The notes under the pieces were generated by a model, which saw nothing but the letters and a program-made list of their open reading frames with translations, did no database searches and had not been told where the DNA came from. Positions 27,395 through 35,946 of a DNA stretch of 64,000 bases are shown here, piece by piece (the stretch's first letter is position 1; each line of letters starts with the position of its first letter). This stretch comes from an uncultured Pseudomonadota bacterium. Lineage in GTDB: Bacteria; Myxococcota_A; Bradymonadia; Bradymonadales; GCA-2716585. A program made the position numbers and the translations under genes. The DNA is taken from NCBI GenBank assembly GCA_937123825.1, contig CAKZKQ010000092.1, positions 1 through 64,000 of the forward strand, in the 5' to 3' direction.

Positions 27395-28543
27395 ATGAAA
27401 CCCATGGCCGACCAGCTCTTCTTGTCCGAAGAACACCGGATCTTCCGGACCCAGGTGCGCAAATTTGTCCAAACACACCTCAGCCCAAACGTCGACCAAT
27501 GGGAACGCGACAAGACCTTCCCCCGCGAGGTCTATCAAAAGATGGGCGAGTCCGGCCTCTTGGGCGTCGGCATCCCGGAGGCCTATGGAGGATCTGGGGG
27601 GGATCTCTTTCACAGCACCATACTGGCAGAGGAATTGACCCGCTCGGGTTCATCGGGTCTGGGCGCCAGCCTCGGCACCATATCCATCGCCATGCCCCCG
27701 GTGCTGATCGCCGGGACTGAAACACAGAAAACCACCTGGCTCCCCAAAGTCTGCAGCGGCCAGTGGATCTCTGCGCTGGCGGTCACAGAACCCGGCGCGG
27801 GCTCCGATGTCGCCTCCGTGCGCACCCGCGCCGTGCGAGATGGCGATCACTACATCGTCAACGGCGCCAAGACCTTCATCACCAGCGGCACCCGCGCTGA
27901 CATCATCACCACAGTGGTCCGCACCGGCGGCGACGGCTTCGGGGGCATCTCGCTGCTGGCCATCGAACCCGACCCACCTGGCTTTCATGTCTCGCGCCAC
28001 CTGGCCAAACTGGGCTGGCCCGCCTCCGACACCGCCGAGCTGGCCTTTGAAGACCTGCGCGTCCCAGTCGAAAACCTCATCGGCCCAGAGAACGGTGGCT
28101 TTGGCATCCTCATGCAAAACTTCGCCACCGAACGCCTGACACTGGCCATCACCGCCGTTGAAATGGCCCAGATGGCCTATGAAGAATCCCTCAAATACAC
28201 TCGCCAGCGGCAAGCATTCGGCCGCCCTCTGACCGGCTTCCAGGTCACTCGCCATAAACTGGCCGAGATGGCCACGGGCATCGACCTGTGTCGCACGTAC
28301 AACTACGCGCTGGCCTCTCAGATTGTCGCCGGGCAATCCCCCATCAAAGAGGTCGCCATGGCCAAAAACGCCTCCACAGACATGGCCTGCCGGGTCATCG
28401 ATCAGGCCGTCCAACTCCACGGCGGCTTTGGCTACATGCGCGAATACCTCGTCGAGCGCCTCTACCGCGACATCCGCATCTTTCCCATCGGCGGCGGCAC
28501 CCGTGAAATCATGAACGAGATCATCTCCAAAACCCTGGGATGA
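27395..28543 (+). CDS. Acyl-CoA dehydrogenase
   Basis: The product is 382 residues from the ATG at 27395 with AGGAG nine bases upstream. It has the three-part acyl-CoA dehydrogenase fold: helical N-terminus, middle beta domain with ALAVTEPGAGSDVASVRTRA (FAD and substrate loop) and KTFITSGTRAD, and a C-terminal helical domain with ERLTLAITAVEMAQMAYEES, RQRQAFGRPL and VQLHGGFGYMREYLVERLYR. At the usual YEGT position for the catalytic Glu it has GGGT (FPIGGGTREIM). The base is therefore probably the Glu in TAVEMA, as known for long-chain and isovaleryl-CoA enzymes. It catalyses FAD-dependent alpha,beta-dehydrogenation of an acyl-CoA; chain length is not deducible. Confidence 0.92.
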   Translation: MKPMADQLFLSEEHRIFRTQVRKFVQTHLSPNVDQWERDKTFPREVYQKMGESGLLGVGIPEAYGGSGGDLFHSTILAEELTRSGSSGLGASLGTISIAMPPVLIAGTETQKTTWLPKVCSGQWISALAVTEPGAGSDVASVRTRAVRDGDHYIVNGAKTFITSGTRADIITTVVRTGGDGFGGISLLAIEPDPPGFHVSRHLAKLGWPASDTAELAFEDLRVPVENLIGPENGGFGILMQNFATERLTLAITAVEMAQMAYEESLKYTRQRQAFGRPLTGFQVTRHKLAEMATGIDLCRTYNYALASQIVAGQSPIKEVAMAKNASTDMACRVIDQAVQLHGGFGYMREYLVERLYRDIRIFPIGGGTREIMNEIISKTLG

Positions 28544-28546
28544 AGC

Positions 28547-30745
28547 GTGCAAAAGCCTCTCAACACCCCTCCCAAACACCTCTTGCGCAGCCTGTGGATG
28601 CACGCCCTGCACACACTCGTGCTCTGGCTCACCATCACCGCGTGTCAAAGCCCATCCACCAACCCCACCGCCCCCCAACCCGACACCGCCGACGCTCAAA
28701 CCGACGACACACCGCCTCCCCAGGACACCCCTCCTGAACCCGAAGATCTCCAGAACACACCCGATCTCCAGGACGCCCCTGACGAACCCGACCTCCCCAC
28801 CGACGTCGCCCCCGACAACGACGTCCCCAAACCGCAAGACACCTCCACCGACGGCATCTCCGAACAAGAAGACACCCCCACCCCAAACGACGCCGCAGCA
28901 GACGCCGAACCAGACTGTGACACCCCACCCTGCGACCCGCCGCAACCCGAACTGTGCGCCACCGACAGCGATTGTGGCATCGGCATGCGCTGCGAATGCA
29001 ACGGACAAAGCTGCGGTGAGGGTCAATGCGTGGCACGCCCGCTCAACTGCCCCACCGACGAACAAATCCCCGTGTGCGGCTGCGACGGACAGACCTACGC
29101 CAGCGACTGCATCCGACAACAAGCCAGCACCTGTCTCTTTGCCCAGGAACCCTGCGAAGAGATCGGCACCTGCATCGGCGATGAAGACTGCGACGCCAGC
29201 GAGTTTTGCGCCTTTGATGACGTCGAAGACCCCGGACTGCGCTGCGGACGCGGGGGCCGTGGGCGCTGCACAGCGCCCGCACAGTCATGCCCGCCGGGTT
29301 TTGACCCGGTGTGTGGCTGCGACGACCAAACCTACGACAACGCTTGTCTGGCTGCTCAGGCAGGCGTCACCATCTGGCTCCCAGGGGCTTGCCCACCGCG
29401 CATACGCTGCAACGGCCCCGACGAGTGCCCCGAGGACATGTTTTGCGAATGCGACGGCCAGTCCTGCGGCTACAACCGCTGCTTGCCCTCCCCTGCGGCC
29501 TGCCCCATCGAACCTGACCCGGTCTGTGACTGCCAGGGCACCACGCACCTCAATGACTGCTTTCGCCAGGTTGCCGGAGCGTGTCAGGCCCGCGACGAAC
29601 CCTGCGAACCGACGATCGCCCTGTGCCGCAGCGCCAACGACTGCCAACCCGGCCAAGCGTGCCTCTTTGAAGAAGGTGTATGCCAGGAGCTTGGCGCTGA
29701 AGGGTTCTGCGTCGAAGTGCCCGAGTCCTGCACAGACGCGTTGGCGCCGGTGTGCGGCTGCGACGGACAAACCTACGACAACGCCTGTTTGGCGCTGCAG
29801 GCCGGCATCTCACTCGACGCACAAGGCCCCTGCCCCGACAACCCCCAGGCCTGCCAGAGCGACGCTCAATGCCCCGAAGGCTCGTTTTGCGAGTGCGCCC
29901 GGGGGGTATGCTCCAGCGCAGGTCAATGTATCCCCCTGCCAACACAATGCCCCGGTGACATTGACCCGGTGTGCGGCTGCGACGGACAAACCTACGACAA
30001 CGACTGCCTGCGTCAGCAAGGCGGGACCTGCGTCGTCCACCTGGGAGACTGCCGCGCCCAGCCCCCAGACGGCTGCGAGGACAACACCCAGTGTCTGCCC
30101 ACTGAGATGTGTGAGTTTGAACTCAACACCTGCCAACAAGACGATCGCCGAGGCGTCTGCATCGACCGGCCCGATGACTGCCAGGATGACATCCTTGGAC
30201 CAGTGTGTGGTTGTGACGGGTTGACCTACCCCAGCAACTGCCAACGTCAGGCGCAAGGCATCGCGCTGGCCTACAGAGGCACGTGCGGCGACCCCCTACA
30301 GCGCTGCCAACGCGGCGATGACTGTGGTCCAGGGCGTTACTGCGAATGTTTTGAAGCCTGCGGCGCAGAGGGCTCCTGCCTCCCGGCGCCCGAGCAGTGC
30401 CCTCAGGTCAGCGACCCGGTATGCGGCTGCGACAACATCACCTACGACAACGACTGCCTGCGCCAGCAAGCCGGAACCTGCCTGCTTGATGAGGCCGCCT
30501 GCGATCAAAGCCCGGTGTGCGCTGAGTTTCTCGACATCCGCTGCCGCCAAGACCAGGTCTGTGATCCACCCCCCAACCAATGCGGGCGGTTTGACCTCGT
30601 GGGGCGCTGCGTCCCCCTGGTGTTGGACTGTGACTTTGACCTGATGGAGCCCGTGTGCGCATGCGACGGTCAGACCTTCACCAACGATTGCCTGCGCATA
30701 CGCGCCGGGTTGCCCAAAGACTACGACGGCCCCTGCCAACCCTGA
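28547..30745 (+). CDS. Kazal-type multi-domain lipoprotein
   Basis: This 732-residue lipoprotein begins with GTG at 28547 (an ATG at 28598 is an alternative; neither has a strong site). The signal peptide ends in LTITAC. A Pro/Thr/Asp/Gln stalk of about 95 residues follows. Eight Kazal-like modules are then marked by PVCGCDGQTYASDC, PVCGCDDQTYDNAC, PVCDCQGTTHLNDC, PVCGCDGQTYDNAC, PVCGCDGQTYDNDC, PVCGCDGLTYPSNC, PVCGCDNITYDNDC and PVCACDGQTFTNDC, alternating with other Cys-rich segments (CATDSDCGIGMRCEC and like). Kazal domains inhibit serine proteases, so a surface protease-inhibitor or shielding function is likely. It begins three bases after the acyl-CoA dehydrogenase stop but is functionally unrelated. 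Confidence 0.88.
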   Translation: MQKPLNTPPKHLLRSLWMHALHTLVLWLTITACQSPSTNPTAPQPDTADAQTDDTPPPQDTPPEPEDLQNTPDLQDAPDEPDLPTDVAPDNDVPKPQDTSTDGISEQEDTPTPNDAAADAEPDCDTPPCDPPQPELCATDSDCGIGMRCECNGQSCGEGQCVARPLNCPTDEQIPVCGCDGQTYASDCIRQQASTCLFAQEPCEEIGTCIGDEDCDASEFCAFDDVEDPGLRCGRGGRGRCTAPAQSCPPGFDPVCGCDDQTYDNACLAAQAGVTIWLPGACPPRIRCNGPDECPEDMFCECDGQSCGYNRCLPSPAACPIEPDPVCDCQGTTHLNDCFRQVAGACQARDEPCEPTIALCRSANDCQPGQACLFEEGVCQELGAEGFCVEVPESCTDALAPVCGCDGQTYDNACLALQAGISLDAQGPCPDNPQACQSDAQCPEGSFCECARGVCSSAGQCIPLPTQCPGDIDPVCGCDGQTYDNDCLRQQGGTCVVHLGDCRAQPPDGCEDNTQCLPTEMCEFELNTCQQDDRRGVCIDRPDDCQDDILGPVCGCDGLTYPSNCQRQAQGIALAYRGTCGDPLQRCQRGDDCGPGRYCECFEACGAEGSCLPAPEQCPQVSDPVCGCDNITYDNDCLRQQAGTCLLDEAACDQSPVCAEFLDIRCRQDQVCDPPPNQCGRFDLVGRCVPLVLDCDFDLMEPVCACDGQTFTNDCLRIRAGLPKDYDGPCQP

Positions 30746-30767
30746 TCTCCAGCCCGACACACAACGC

Positions 30768-32606
30768 TCAGCCATTGTCTGGGCGTTTGTCTTCCAACCA
30801 GTCTTCGCGCAGATGCACGCGGTGGGTGATGGAGCGCCGGGGACCGCTGCGCATCACATCATGCCAGACCTGAATCCGCGCTCGACCCGCGTTGCCAATG
30901 AGCAGATAAGGGGTGTGGTACACGGGATCGAGGTCATAAACCATGAATGAATGCCAATGGTTGCGGTTGTCCTCTTTCTTGCCATAAATCGTAAAAATAT
31001 CCCCGGGCAGCGTCGTCGGCGCCATGGCCTCAATCCGCTCATAAAATTGGTCGCGATCTTTGTAGGGGATCCGCTCTTCAGCGGCGAAGGCCAGCACATC
31101 AAAGATGTCGGGCCGAGCCTCGGCGGTTTTGACCAGACGCGAGACCTGACGGCGCCCAGCGCGCCCCAACAGCTCTTCAAAGTCGATCGTCCCTTTGAGT
31201 CGCTCACGACCCTGGCCCTTGGGCGCCCACCAGGTCCCACTCCAGCGCTCCACCGTGTCGTACACAAAGTCAATGCAGACTTGCGGCACGTTGGGGTCCC
31301 CATAGCGCGTATACACCGTGTAACGGTCCCCATTGAACTGGTAGCTGTGCGCACCGCGCTTGTAAGCCTGACGCCACAAGAGCCGCAAGATCCCGTCTTG
31401 CTGGCCTTCTTCCGTCTTGGGCTCATCAAAGCGCAGCTCCTCGCCCACCATCAACTCACCCGCCAGCAAGACCCCACGCTTAAGCGAAGCCCCTCGCCGG
31501 TCCAGGTTGATCCGCGCCAAAACCTCTTGGCGCTTCTGGGCACCGACGACCAACGCGACCACCGGCTCTGAGTTGCGGTAAAACGCCGCCCCATCCAACT
31601 CACCCCCACTGCGCAACACCGCCCGGCCTCGCAAAAGATCAGGCTCGTGATGCGTGATCCGAAAAGCCTTGAGCGCCGCACGAGGGCGCAAACGGTTCAA
31701 ATCCCACCCCAAACGCTGCTCAAGGCGCTCGCGCGACGTGGCCACCTGATCAAAGAGCAGGAGCCTGGCCCGCTCGCCTTTTCTGGCCCCATCGGCATAA
31801 AGATACGTCCACCGATCTTTGCGCTTCAGACGATAAATCCCATCCCCACGGCGCAGATAGATTTCATCCTCGTCAAAGAGCGTCGGCAAACCCACCCAGC
31901 GATAAATGTCCGCTGCGGCGCGAAAATCCTCGATGTAAAGCACCCCGTTGCGCAGCAAGAGGTGGCGCAAATGGGCCTTTTTACGCCGGTAACGGTTGAG
32001 CAAGGGCCGCAACTTCTGCCAACGCCGCCCGCCAATGGGCGAGTAGAGCTTGGCGGGCCCTCCGGCCTTGGCGGTCCAGATCGACTCAAACTCCCGCGCA
32101 GCACGCGAAGAGGTCTTGAAGTACTCGATCTGCTCCTGACTCAACCAGGGGCGACGATCAAAGAGCAACGGTGTAAACCACGCCACCAAAGCCTGGCGCC
32201 GGACCGCGTGATCATAAATCTCCATCCCTGAAGCGTCCGGCACCACATCCTTAAAATCGCCCACATCAGGAACCACCGCCGCCGAACGGCGGTCACGGCC
32301 CTCCAACAAGACCGACAACGCCTCCTGATCCGAACACACCATCACCTCGGCTGGCGCCGGTCCCTGGCGAGCCTCATCCAAAGACTTCCAAGGGGTCTCG
32401 GGCACAAACGGCTCACACCCTTTCCAAGGCTTCGGCGCTTGCTCCTGCTTTGCAACCTCGGGCGTTGCCTCTTTGGCTTCCTCATCAGGCGACGGGCGCT
32501 GAGCACCATCTTCTGAGGACCCTTCATCGGCCGACTCGGGAGTGCACTGGCAAAAGACCAACACCACCCCCACCACAATACACCACCACACTTTGCTGCT
32601 TTTCAT
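30768..32606 (-). CDS. Lipoprotein with a possible papain-like/NlpC-type C-terminal domain
   Basis: This is a 612-residue lipoprotein: signal peptide with lipobox VFCQC, then a Glu/Pro-rich stalk to about residue 60. Residues 90-400 are an unrecognised, charged helical region with several RRxR stretches. Near the C-terminus QVCIDFVYDTVERW supplies a Cys at the start of a helix, and about 90 residues on comes NHWHSFMVYDLDP, with His on a strand, followed by LLIGNAGRARIQVW. This Cys-His order is that of NlpC/P60-like and transglutaminase-like peptidases. The assignment is an inference from motif order only. The gene is convergent with the Kazal lipoprotein, 22 bases away. Confidence 0.72.
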   Translation of the reverse strand: MKSSKVWWCIVVGVVLVFCQCTPESADEGSSEDGAQRPSPDEEAKEATPEVAKQEQAPKPWKGCEPFVPETPWKSLDEARQGPAPAEVMVCSDQEALSVLLEGRDRRSAAVVPDVGDFKDVVPDASGMEIYDHAVRRQALVAWFTPLLFDRRPWLSQEQIEYFKTSSRAAREFESIWTAKAGGPAKLYSPIGGRRWQKLRPLLNRYRRKKAHLRHLLLRNGVLYIEDFRAAADIYRWVGLPTLFDEDEIYLRRGDGIYRLKRKDRWTYLYADGARKGERARLLLFDQVATSRERLEQRLGWDLNRLRPRAALKAFRITHHEPDLLRGRAVLRSGGELDGAAFYRNSEPVVALVVGAQKRQEVLARINLDRRGASLKRGVLLAGELMVGEELRFDEPKTEEGQQDGILRLLWRQAYKRGAHSYQFNGDRYTVYTRYGDPNVPQVCIDFVYDTVERWSGTWWAPKGQGRERLKGTIDFEELLGRAGRRQVSRLVKTAEARPDIFDVLAFAAEERIPYKDRDQFYERIEAMAPTTLPGDIFTIYGKKEDNRNHWHSFMVYDLDPVYHTPYLLIGNAGRARIQVWHDVMRSGPRRSITHRVHLREDWLEDKRPDNG

Positions 32607-32757
32607 GGGCTTCCATGACCTCGCTGCTCAAACGACGGCGCGGCACCCTCCATGGCCCACACCATCCACACAGGGTGTGACAACAAAAGGATGTGTCAAA
32701 TTCCATCCTGGAGTGGGTTTGAATGTGGGTGAGGGGATGCGGGCTGGGGGGTCTCTG

Positions 32758-32807
32758 GGAAGGTCGGGGAGACCTTTACAAGTCCCTGAAAACAAACAAC
32801 TTTTCCC
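32758..32807 (-). repeat. Dispersed palindromic repeat, copy B
   Basis: Read on the minus strand it has GTTGTTTGTTTT, CAGGGACTTGTAAAGGTC, five variable bases (TCCCC) and GACCTTCCC. It begins five bases beyond the stop of the SUMF1-like gene and is nearly identical to copy A over about 48 bases, including the flanking GGGAAAA. Confidence 0.85.
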
Positions 32808-32811
32808 AAAT

Positions 32812-33753
32812 TCAAGGATTCATAGCGCACCGAAAGCCAACAAACCGCGTGCGCGCTTTGGCCTCAAAGGAAGAGCGCTTGGCGGTGCGCACACCATCAT
32901 CATCGGATGAGTATGCGCCACCACGGACAGGGCGCTGGGCGGTGCGGGCTTTGTTGACGGGGTTGTCCTGCGGCGCGTTCATATAAAAATCGCGGGTGTA
33001 GGTGTCCGCGACCCACTCATAGACGCTGCCAGCCATGTCGTAGGCACCGTAGGGGCTCATGCCTCGCTTGCCTTTGGACTTGACAGGGCATGAGGTGCGT
33101 TGGCCACAGCCGTAAAGGGACTGCTTGATCATGCAGGCGCGCGAGCAGTCTGCCTTTTGGTTGCCCCAGGGATAGAGGCGCCCATCGGTGCCACGGGCGG
33201 CCTTCTCCCACTCTGCCTCTGTGGGCATGCGTTTGCCGGCCCATTTGCAGTAGATCCGTGCGCCGTGCCAGGAGACACAGTTCATGGGGTGGTTCTCGCG
33301 ACCTTCCTGGCCATAATTGCATTGTTCGGGGCGCTTTTTCTTCTTGGCCTTGTACTCGCGGTAGAGCTTCTGGGTGTTGCGACAGGGGCCTGCCTCGACG
33401 CACTTGCGCCAATCGGCCACAGAGATCTCCGTGCGATCGATCCAGAAGGCGTCGATGTTGAGGGTCTTCTGGGGGCGCTCTTCTTCGGTCCCCACGTCGT
33501 CCTTGCTGCCGCGCACAAAAGGTCCGGCAGAGACAAAGACCATCTCGCGTTGGTCCTTGCCGCGCACTTCGGCCTTGATGGCAGGCGCGGGCGGCGTCGC
33601 GGGCTCTTTGGGGACCTCTTTGACGGGCTGTGCAGCAGGCTTGGCGGGGGCATCCGCGGAGGATTTGTCAGGCTCAGCGGCGGGTTCACAGGCGACAAAG
33701 ACCGCACAGAAGGCCAGGAGGAGCGCCATGGGGGATGTGAGTTGAATGTTCAT
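32812..33753 (-). CDS. Formylglycine-generating-enzyme-like (SUMF1) lipoprotein
   Basis: This 313-residue lipoprotein begins at 33753 with GAGGA upstream. The lipobox is VFVAC (about residue 21), followed by a Pro/Ala/Lys stalk. Residues 65-313 are an FGE-sulfatase fold: VSAGPFVRGSKDD, IDAFWIDRTEISVADW, HPMNCVSWHGARIYCKWAG, RMPTEAEWEKAARG, AYDMAGSVYEWVADTY and the closing ARTRFVGFRCAMNP. The Cys pair that does chemistry in true FGE is absent in the RPVRGGAYSSDDDG segment, so it is likely a non-catalytic or differently used member, as is common in lipoproteins of this phylum. Its start overlaps the upstream gene's stop by four bases. Repeat copy B follows it. Confidence 0.88.
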   Translation of the reverse strand: MNIQLTSPMALLLAFCAVFVACEPAAEPDKSSADAPAKPAAQPVKEVPKEPATPPAPAIKAEVRGKDQREMVFVSAGPFVRGSKDDVGTEEERPQKTLNIDAFWIDRTEISVADWRKCVEAGPCRNTQKLYREYKAKKKKRPEQCNYGQEGRENHPMNCVSWHGARIYCKWAGKRMPTEAEWEKAARGTDGRLYPWGNQKADCSRACMIKQSLYGCGQRTSCPVKSKGKRGMSPYGAYDMAGSVYEWVADTYTRDFYMNAPQDNPVNKARTAQRPVRGGAYSSDDDGVRTAKRSSFEAKARTRFVGFRCAMNP

Positions 33754-34655
33754 CGTTTCCTCTGCCAGTAGCCCAGCATGTAGCGTTGGCTGTCGGCCAA
33801 AGCAGCAAAGCCCAGGTGTTCTCGAGCCTTCAACTGAGCAGTTCGGTTCTCGGGCTGGGCGGACTCCAGTGGGGAATCTCCCAGAGAGAGCATGAGCCAT
33901 TGAGAATGGGCATCATCGGTCGGCGCTGCGCCCATTCGTTCGGCCACCAACTCAGCAGGGCGCTTGCGCGCTTCAGGGTCAATGGAAAGGCGCTCCACAG
34001 CCACGCCAGGGGTCGCGGACACCTGCTGCGCCTCAAAGTGTTCGCCCAGAAGCCCAGGGCCAAAGAGGGTCAACCAGTTGATCACGTAGGTGAACTGACC
34101 CCTGGCGATCTCTCGGCCCGGGTTGTTCTCCAGGTCAATGGGCCCTTCGACCTCCAGCCCAAAACCGCGCCGCAAGAGCGCCGGGCTGTCGATGTTCTGA
34201 ATGGAGTTGTCGTCGGTGTCGTGAGCGTGGCCCTGGAAAGGGTGGATCAACGCGGCGATATCTTTAAAGCGCCGCTTGAACACTCTGGGGGCGCTCTGAG
34301 GGTTGCGCTCAAACCACTGGCGCTCCACACGCACGTCAATGCGCGTGTGAAAGACCCCTGTGTAGGGATGGGCGCCGGCGTGGAACTCAAGCGAGCGCAC
34401 TGGAGCGCCCTGCGAGCGCCAGACCTTAAAGCGCAGCTCCTGATGGATGCCTTGCCCGACGCGCTCGTGGAGTTGCTCCATGAGCAACTGCGCCGTGATC
34501 GGCCTGGGGCGCCCACGCACGCCGATGTCCTGAAAGTGTTCGAACGCACCCCGGTTCCACCGGTCGAGCATGTCCAGCAGGAGGATGTGCGTGGCGTCAT
34601 GGACCAGGTCGTGGTAGGTCGACATGCGCAGGTAGATGGAGTGATCTTTGAGCAT
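33750..34655 (-). CDS. Protein of unknown function coupled to the SUMF1-like lipoprotein
   Basis: The product is about 301 residues if the ATG at 34655 is used; a TTG at 34679 and an ATG at 34625 are alternatives and no start has a clear ribosome-binding site. There is no signal peptide or membrane segment. It has an N-terminal helical part (YHDLVHDATHILLLDMLDRW), a middle beta-rich part (FHTRIDVRVERQWFERNPQS) and a C-terminal helix with YMLGYWQRKR. I do not recognise a family. The four-base overlap with the SUMF1-like gene suggests the two products work together. Confidence 0.65.
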   Translation of the reverse strand: MLKDHSIYLRMSTYHDLVHDATHILLLDMLDRWNRGAFEHFQDIGVRGRPRPITAQLLMEQLHERVGQGIHQELRFKVWRSQGAPVRSLEFHAGAHPYTGVFHTRIDVRVERQWFERNPQSAPRVFKRRFKDIAALIHPFQGHAHDTDDNSIQNIDSPALLRRGFGLEVEGPIDLENNPGREIARGQFTYVINWLTLFGPGLLGEHFEAQQVSATPGVAVERLSIDPEARKRPAELVAERMGAAPTDDAHSQWLMLSLGDSPLESAQPENRTAQLKAREHLGFAALADSQRYMLGYWQRKR

Positions 34656-34792
34656 GGATGTGCTGTTGAGCGGCTTCAATCAAAGTTCTGCGGCACCCCT
34701 TTGCGCAGCCCGCATCAAGCCAAGGCAACGCCAACCCGCAAGGTTTCAGACAAATTTGCCCAGCAAGAGCCTTGTGGGTGCCATGGAACACT

Positions 34793-35854
34793 TCAATTGA
34801 ATTTTTGGATGCGTTCGGTCGCGCTTGAGTCTCGCGCGGCGATCGCCAATCTGAGCAGTTGCCGTCCTTGTTCAGCCGAACACTGTGGCTCAGCGGAGCC
34901 AAAGATGGCGTCGATAAAGTTGCGCGTGGTGGCCTTGAAGTTCTGAGCCCAGTCCTCCTGCACTTCCCCAAAAGAAAAGAGCCGGCCATCGCGGTACATC
35001 TGCACCGGCGCGCTCATGGTCACATTGGCCGGCGAGGTGCGCAGCCAGATGATCCCTTTGGTCCCTGTCAACTCGATGCGGGTGTCGGTGGGATAGTGCG
35101 AGGAGCGGATGTACATTTCGGGGGAGTAGGTCAACTCCAGAGTTCCGGGGCAGTTGCGCCAACGGTGGCGCCACATCACCGACGCGGGCGCGTCCACAAA
35201 GTAGCCCGGGTAGATCTCCGTGCGCCCAATCCAGGCGCTGAGTTGATCCACTTTGTCGAGCAAGTGTGTGGCCGACACCAACGCACCGTAAATCCCATCG
35301 AAGAGAAAGGGGCCGCCCCCGCACTTCTTCGGGTCAAAGCGCCACAGCCAGCTCTCGGGTCGCACCTTCCAGCCCCCTTCGGGAGCCCCCACGCCAACTT
35401 TGACGCGGATGCCCACAGGCTCGCCGATCTCCCCTGCCTCCAGATAACTGCGCGCATCGAGCAGCGGCGCGTGAGACAGGAGCGGTTCAGCAACGCAGAG
35501 GGTCAGGTTGCGCTTGCGGGCCTCGGCAATGATTCGATCCGCGTCGGCCACCGTCAACGCCAGCGGGCGCTGCACCATGACGTGCTTTCCAGCCGCCAAC
35601 GCCTCAAGGATCATGGGGGCATGGAGGTGGTGCGGGGTCAGAATGTCGACCGCGTCTATATCGGGATCAGCCAGGATGGCCCGGTAATTGGTGTGGCAGA
35701 CCTGGCTCCCCCACTGGAGCGCCTTGGAGATGGCGGTGTCCTCTCGAACATCGCACACCGCTTGAATGACCGCGCGGTCATCTTCTTTATAACCATCGGC
35801 GTGGAGCTGAGCGATCTGCCCTGCGCCGATGATACCGACCTTGATCGTCGTCAT
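34793..35854 (-). CDS. Gfo/Idh/MocA-family oxidoreductase with altered active-site motif
   Basis: The product is a 353-residue NAD(P)-dependent oxidoreductase. The nucleotide fold is clear: KVGIIGAGQIAQLHADGY, AVCDVRED, and DAVDILTPHHLHAPMILEAL. In this family the next segment is normally EKP, whose Lys is catalytic; here it is HVMVQRPLALTVADADRII, so Glu-Lys has become Gln-Arg. The C-terminal half is the usual beta-sheet substrate domain. Typical substrates are sugars and inositols, but none can be named. It lies 92 bases beyond the E2-like gene on the same strand. The changed motif may mean altered chemistry or loss of activity. Confidence 0.88.
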   Translation of the reverse strand: MTTIKVGIIGAGQIAQLHADGYKEDDRAVIQAVCDVREDTAISKALQWGSQVCHTNYRAILADPDIDAVDILTPHHLHAPMILEALAAGKHVMVQRPLALTVADADRIIAEARKRNLTLCVAEPLLSHAPLLDARSYLEAGEIGEPVGIRVKVGVGAPEGGWKVRPESWLWRFDPKKCGGGPFLFDGIYGALVSATHLLDKVDQLSAWIGRTEIYPGYFVDAPASVMWRHRWRNCPGTLELTYSPEMYIRSSHYPTDTRIELTGTKGIIWLRTSPANVTMSAPVQMYRDGRLFSFGEVQEDWAQNFKATTRNFIDAIFGSAEPQCSAEQGRQLLRLAIAARDSSATERIQKFN

Positions 35855-35946
35855 ATCCAGGCTGTCTCCTTTCGGTTCGAGGGGCGCCGTGCGCCCCCTC
35901 TGGGTCTACCCCACCACACCCAAAGGCGTCAATCCCACCCCCCCGA

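Noticed and set aside
31694..31705. GGTTCAAATCCC, like a tRNA T-arm
   Set aside because: It lies inside the 612-residue lipoprotein gene in antisense, and no acceptor stem, D-arm or anticodon stem can be built around it.
33786..34946. 386-codon rightward frame over the SUMF1/unknown/oxidoreductase genes
   Set aside because: It crosses several supported leftward genes, has low-complexity His/Leu/Arg content and no ribosome-binding site.
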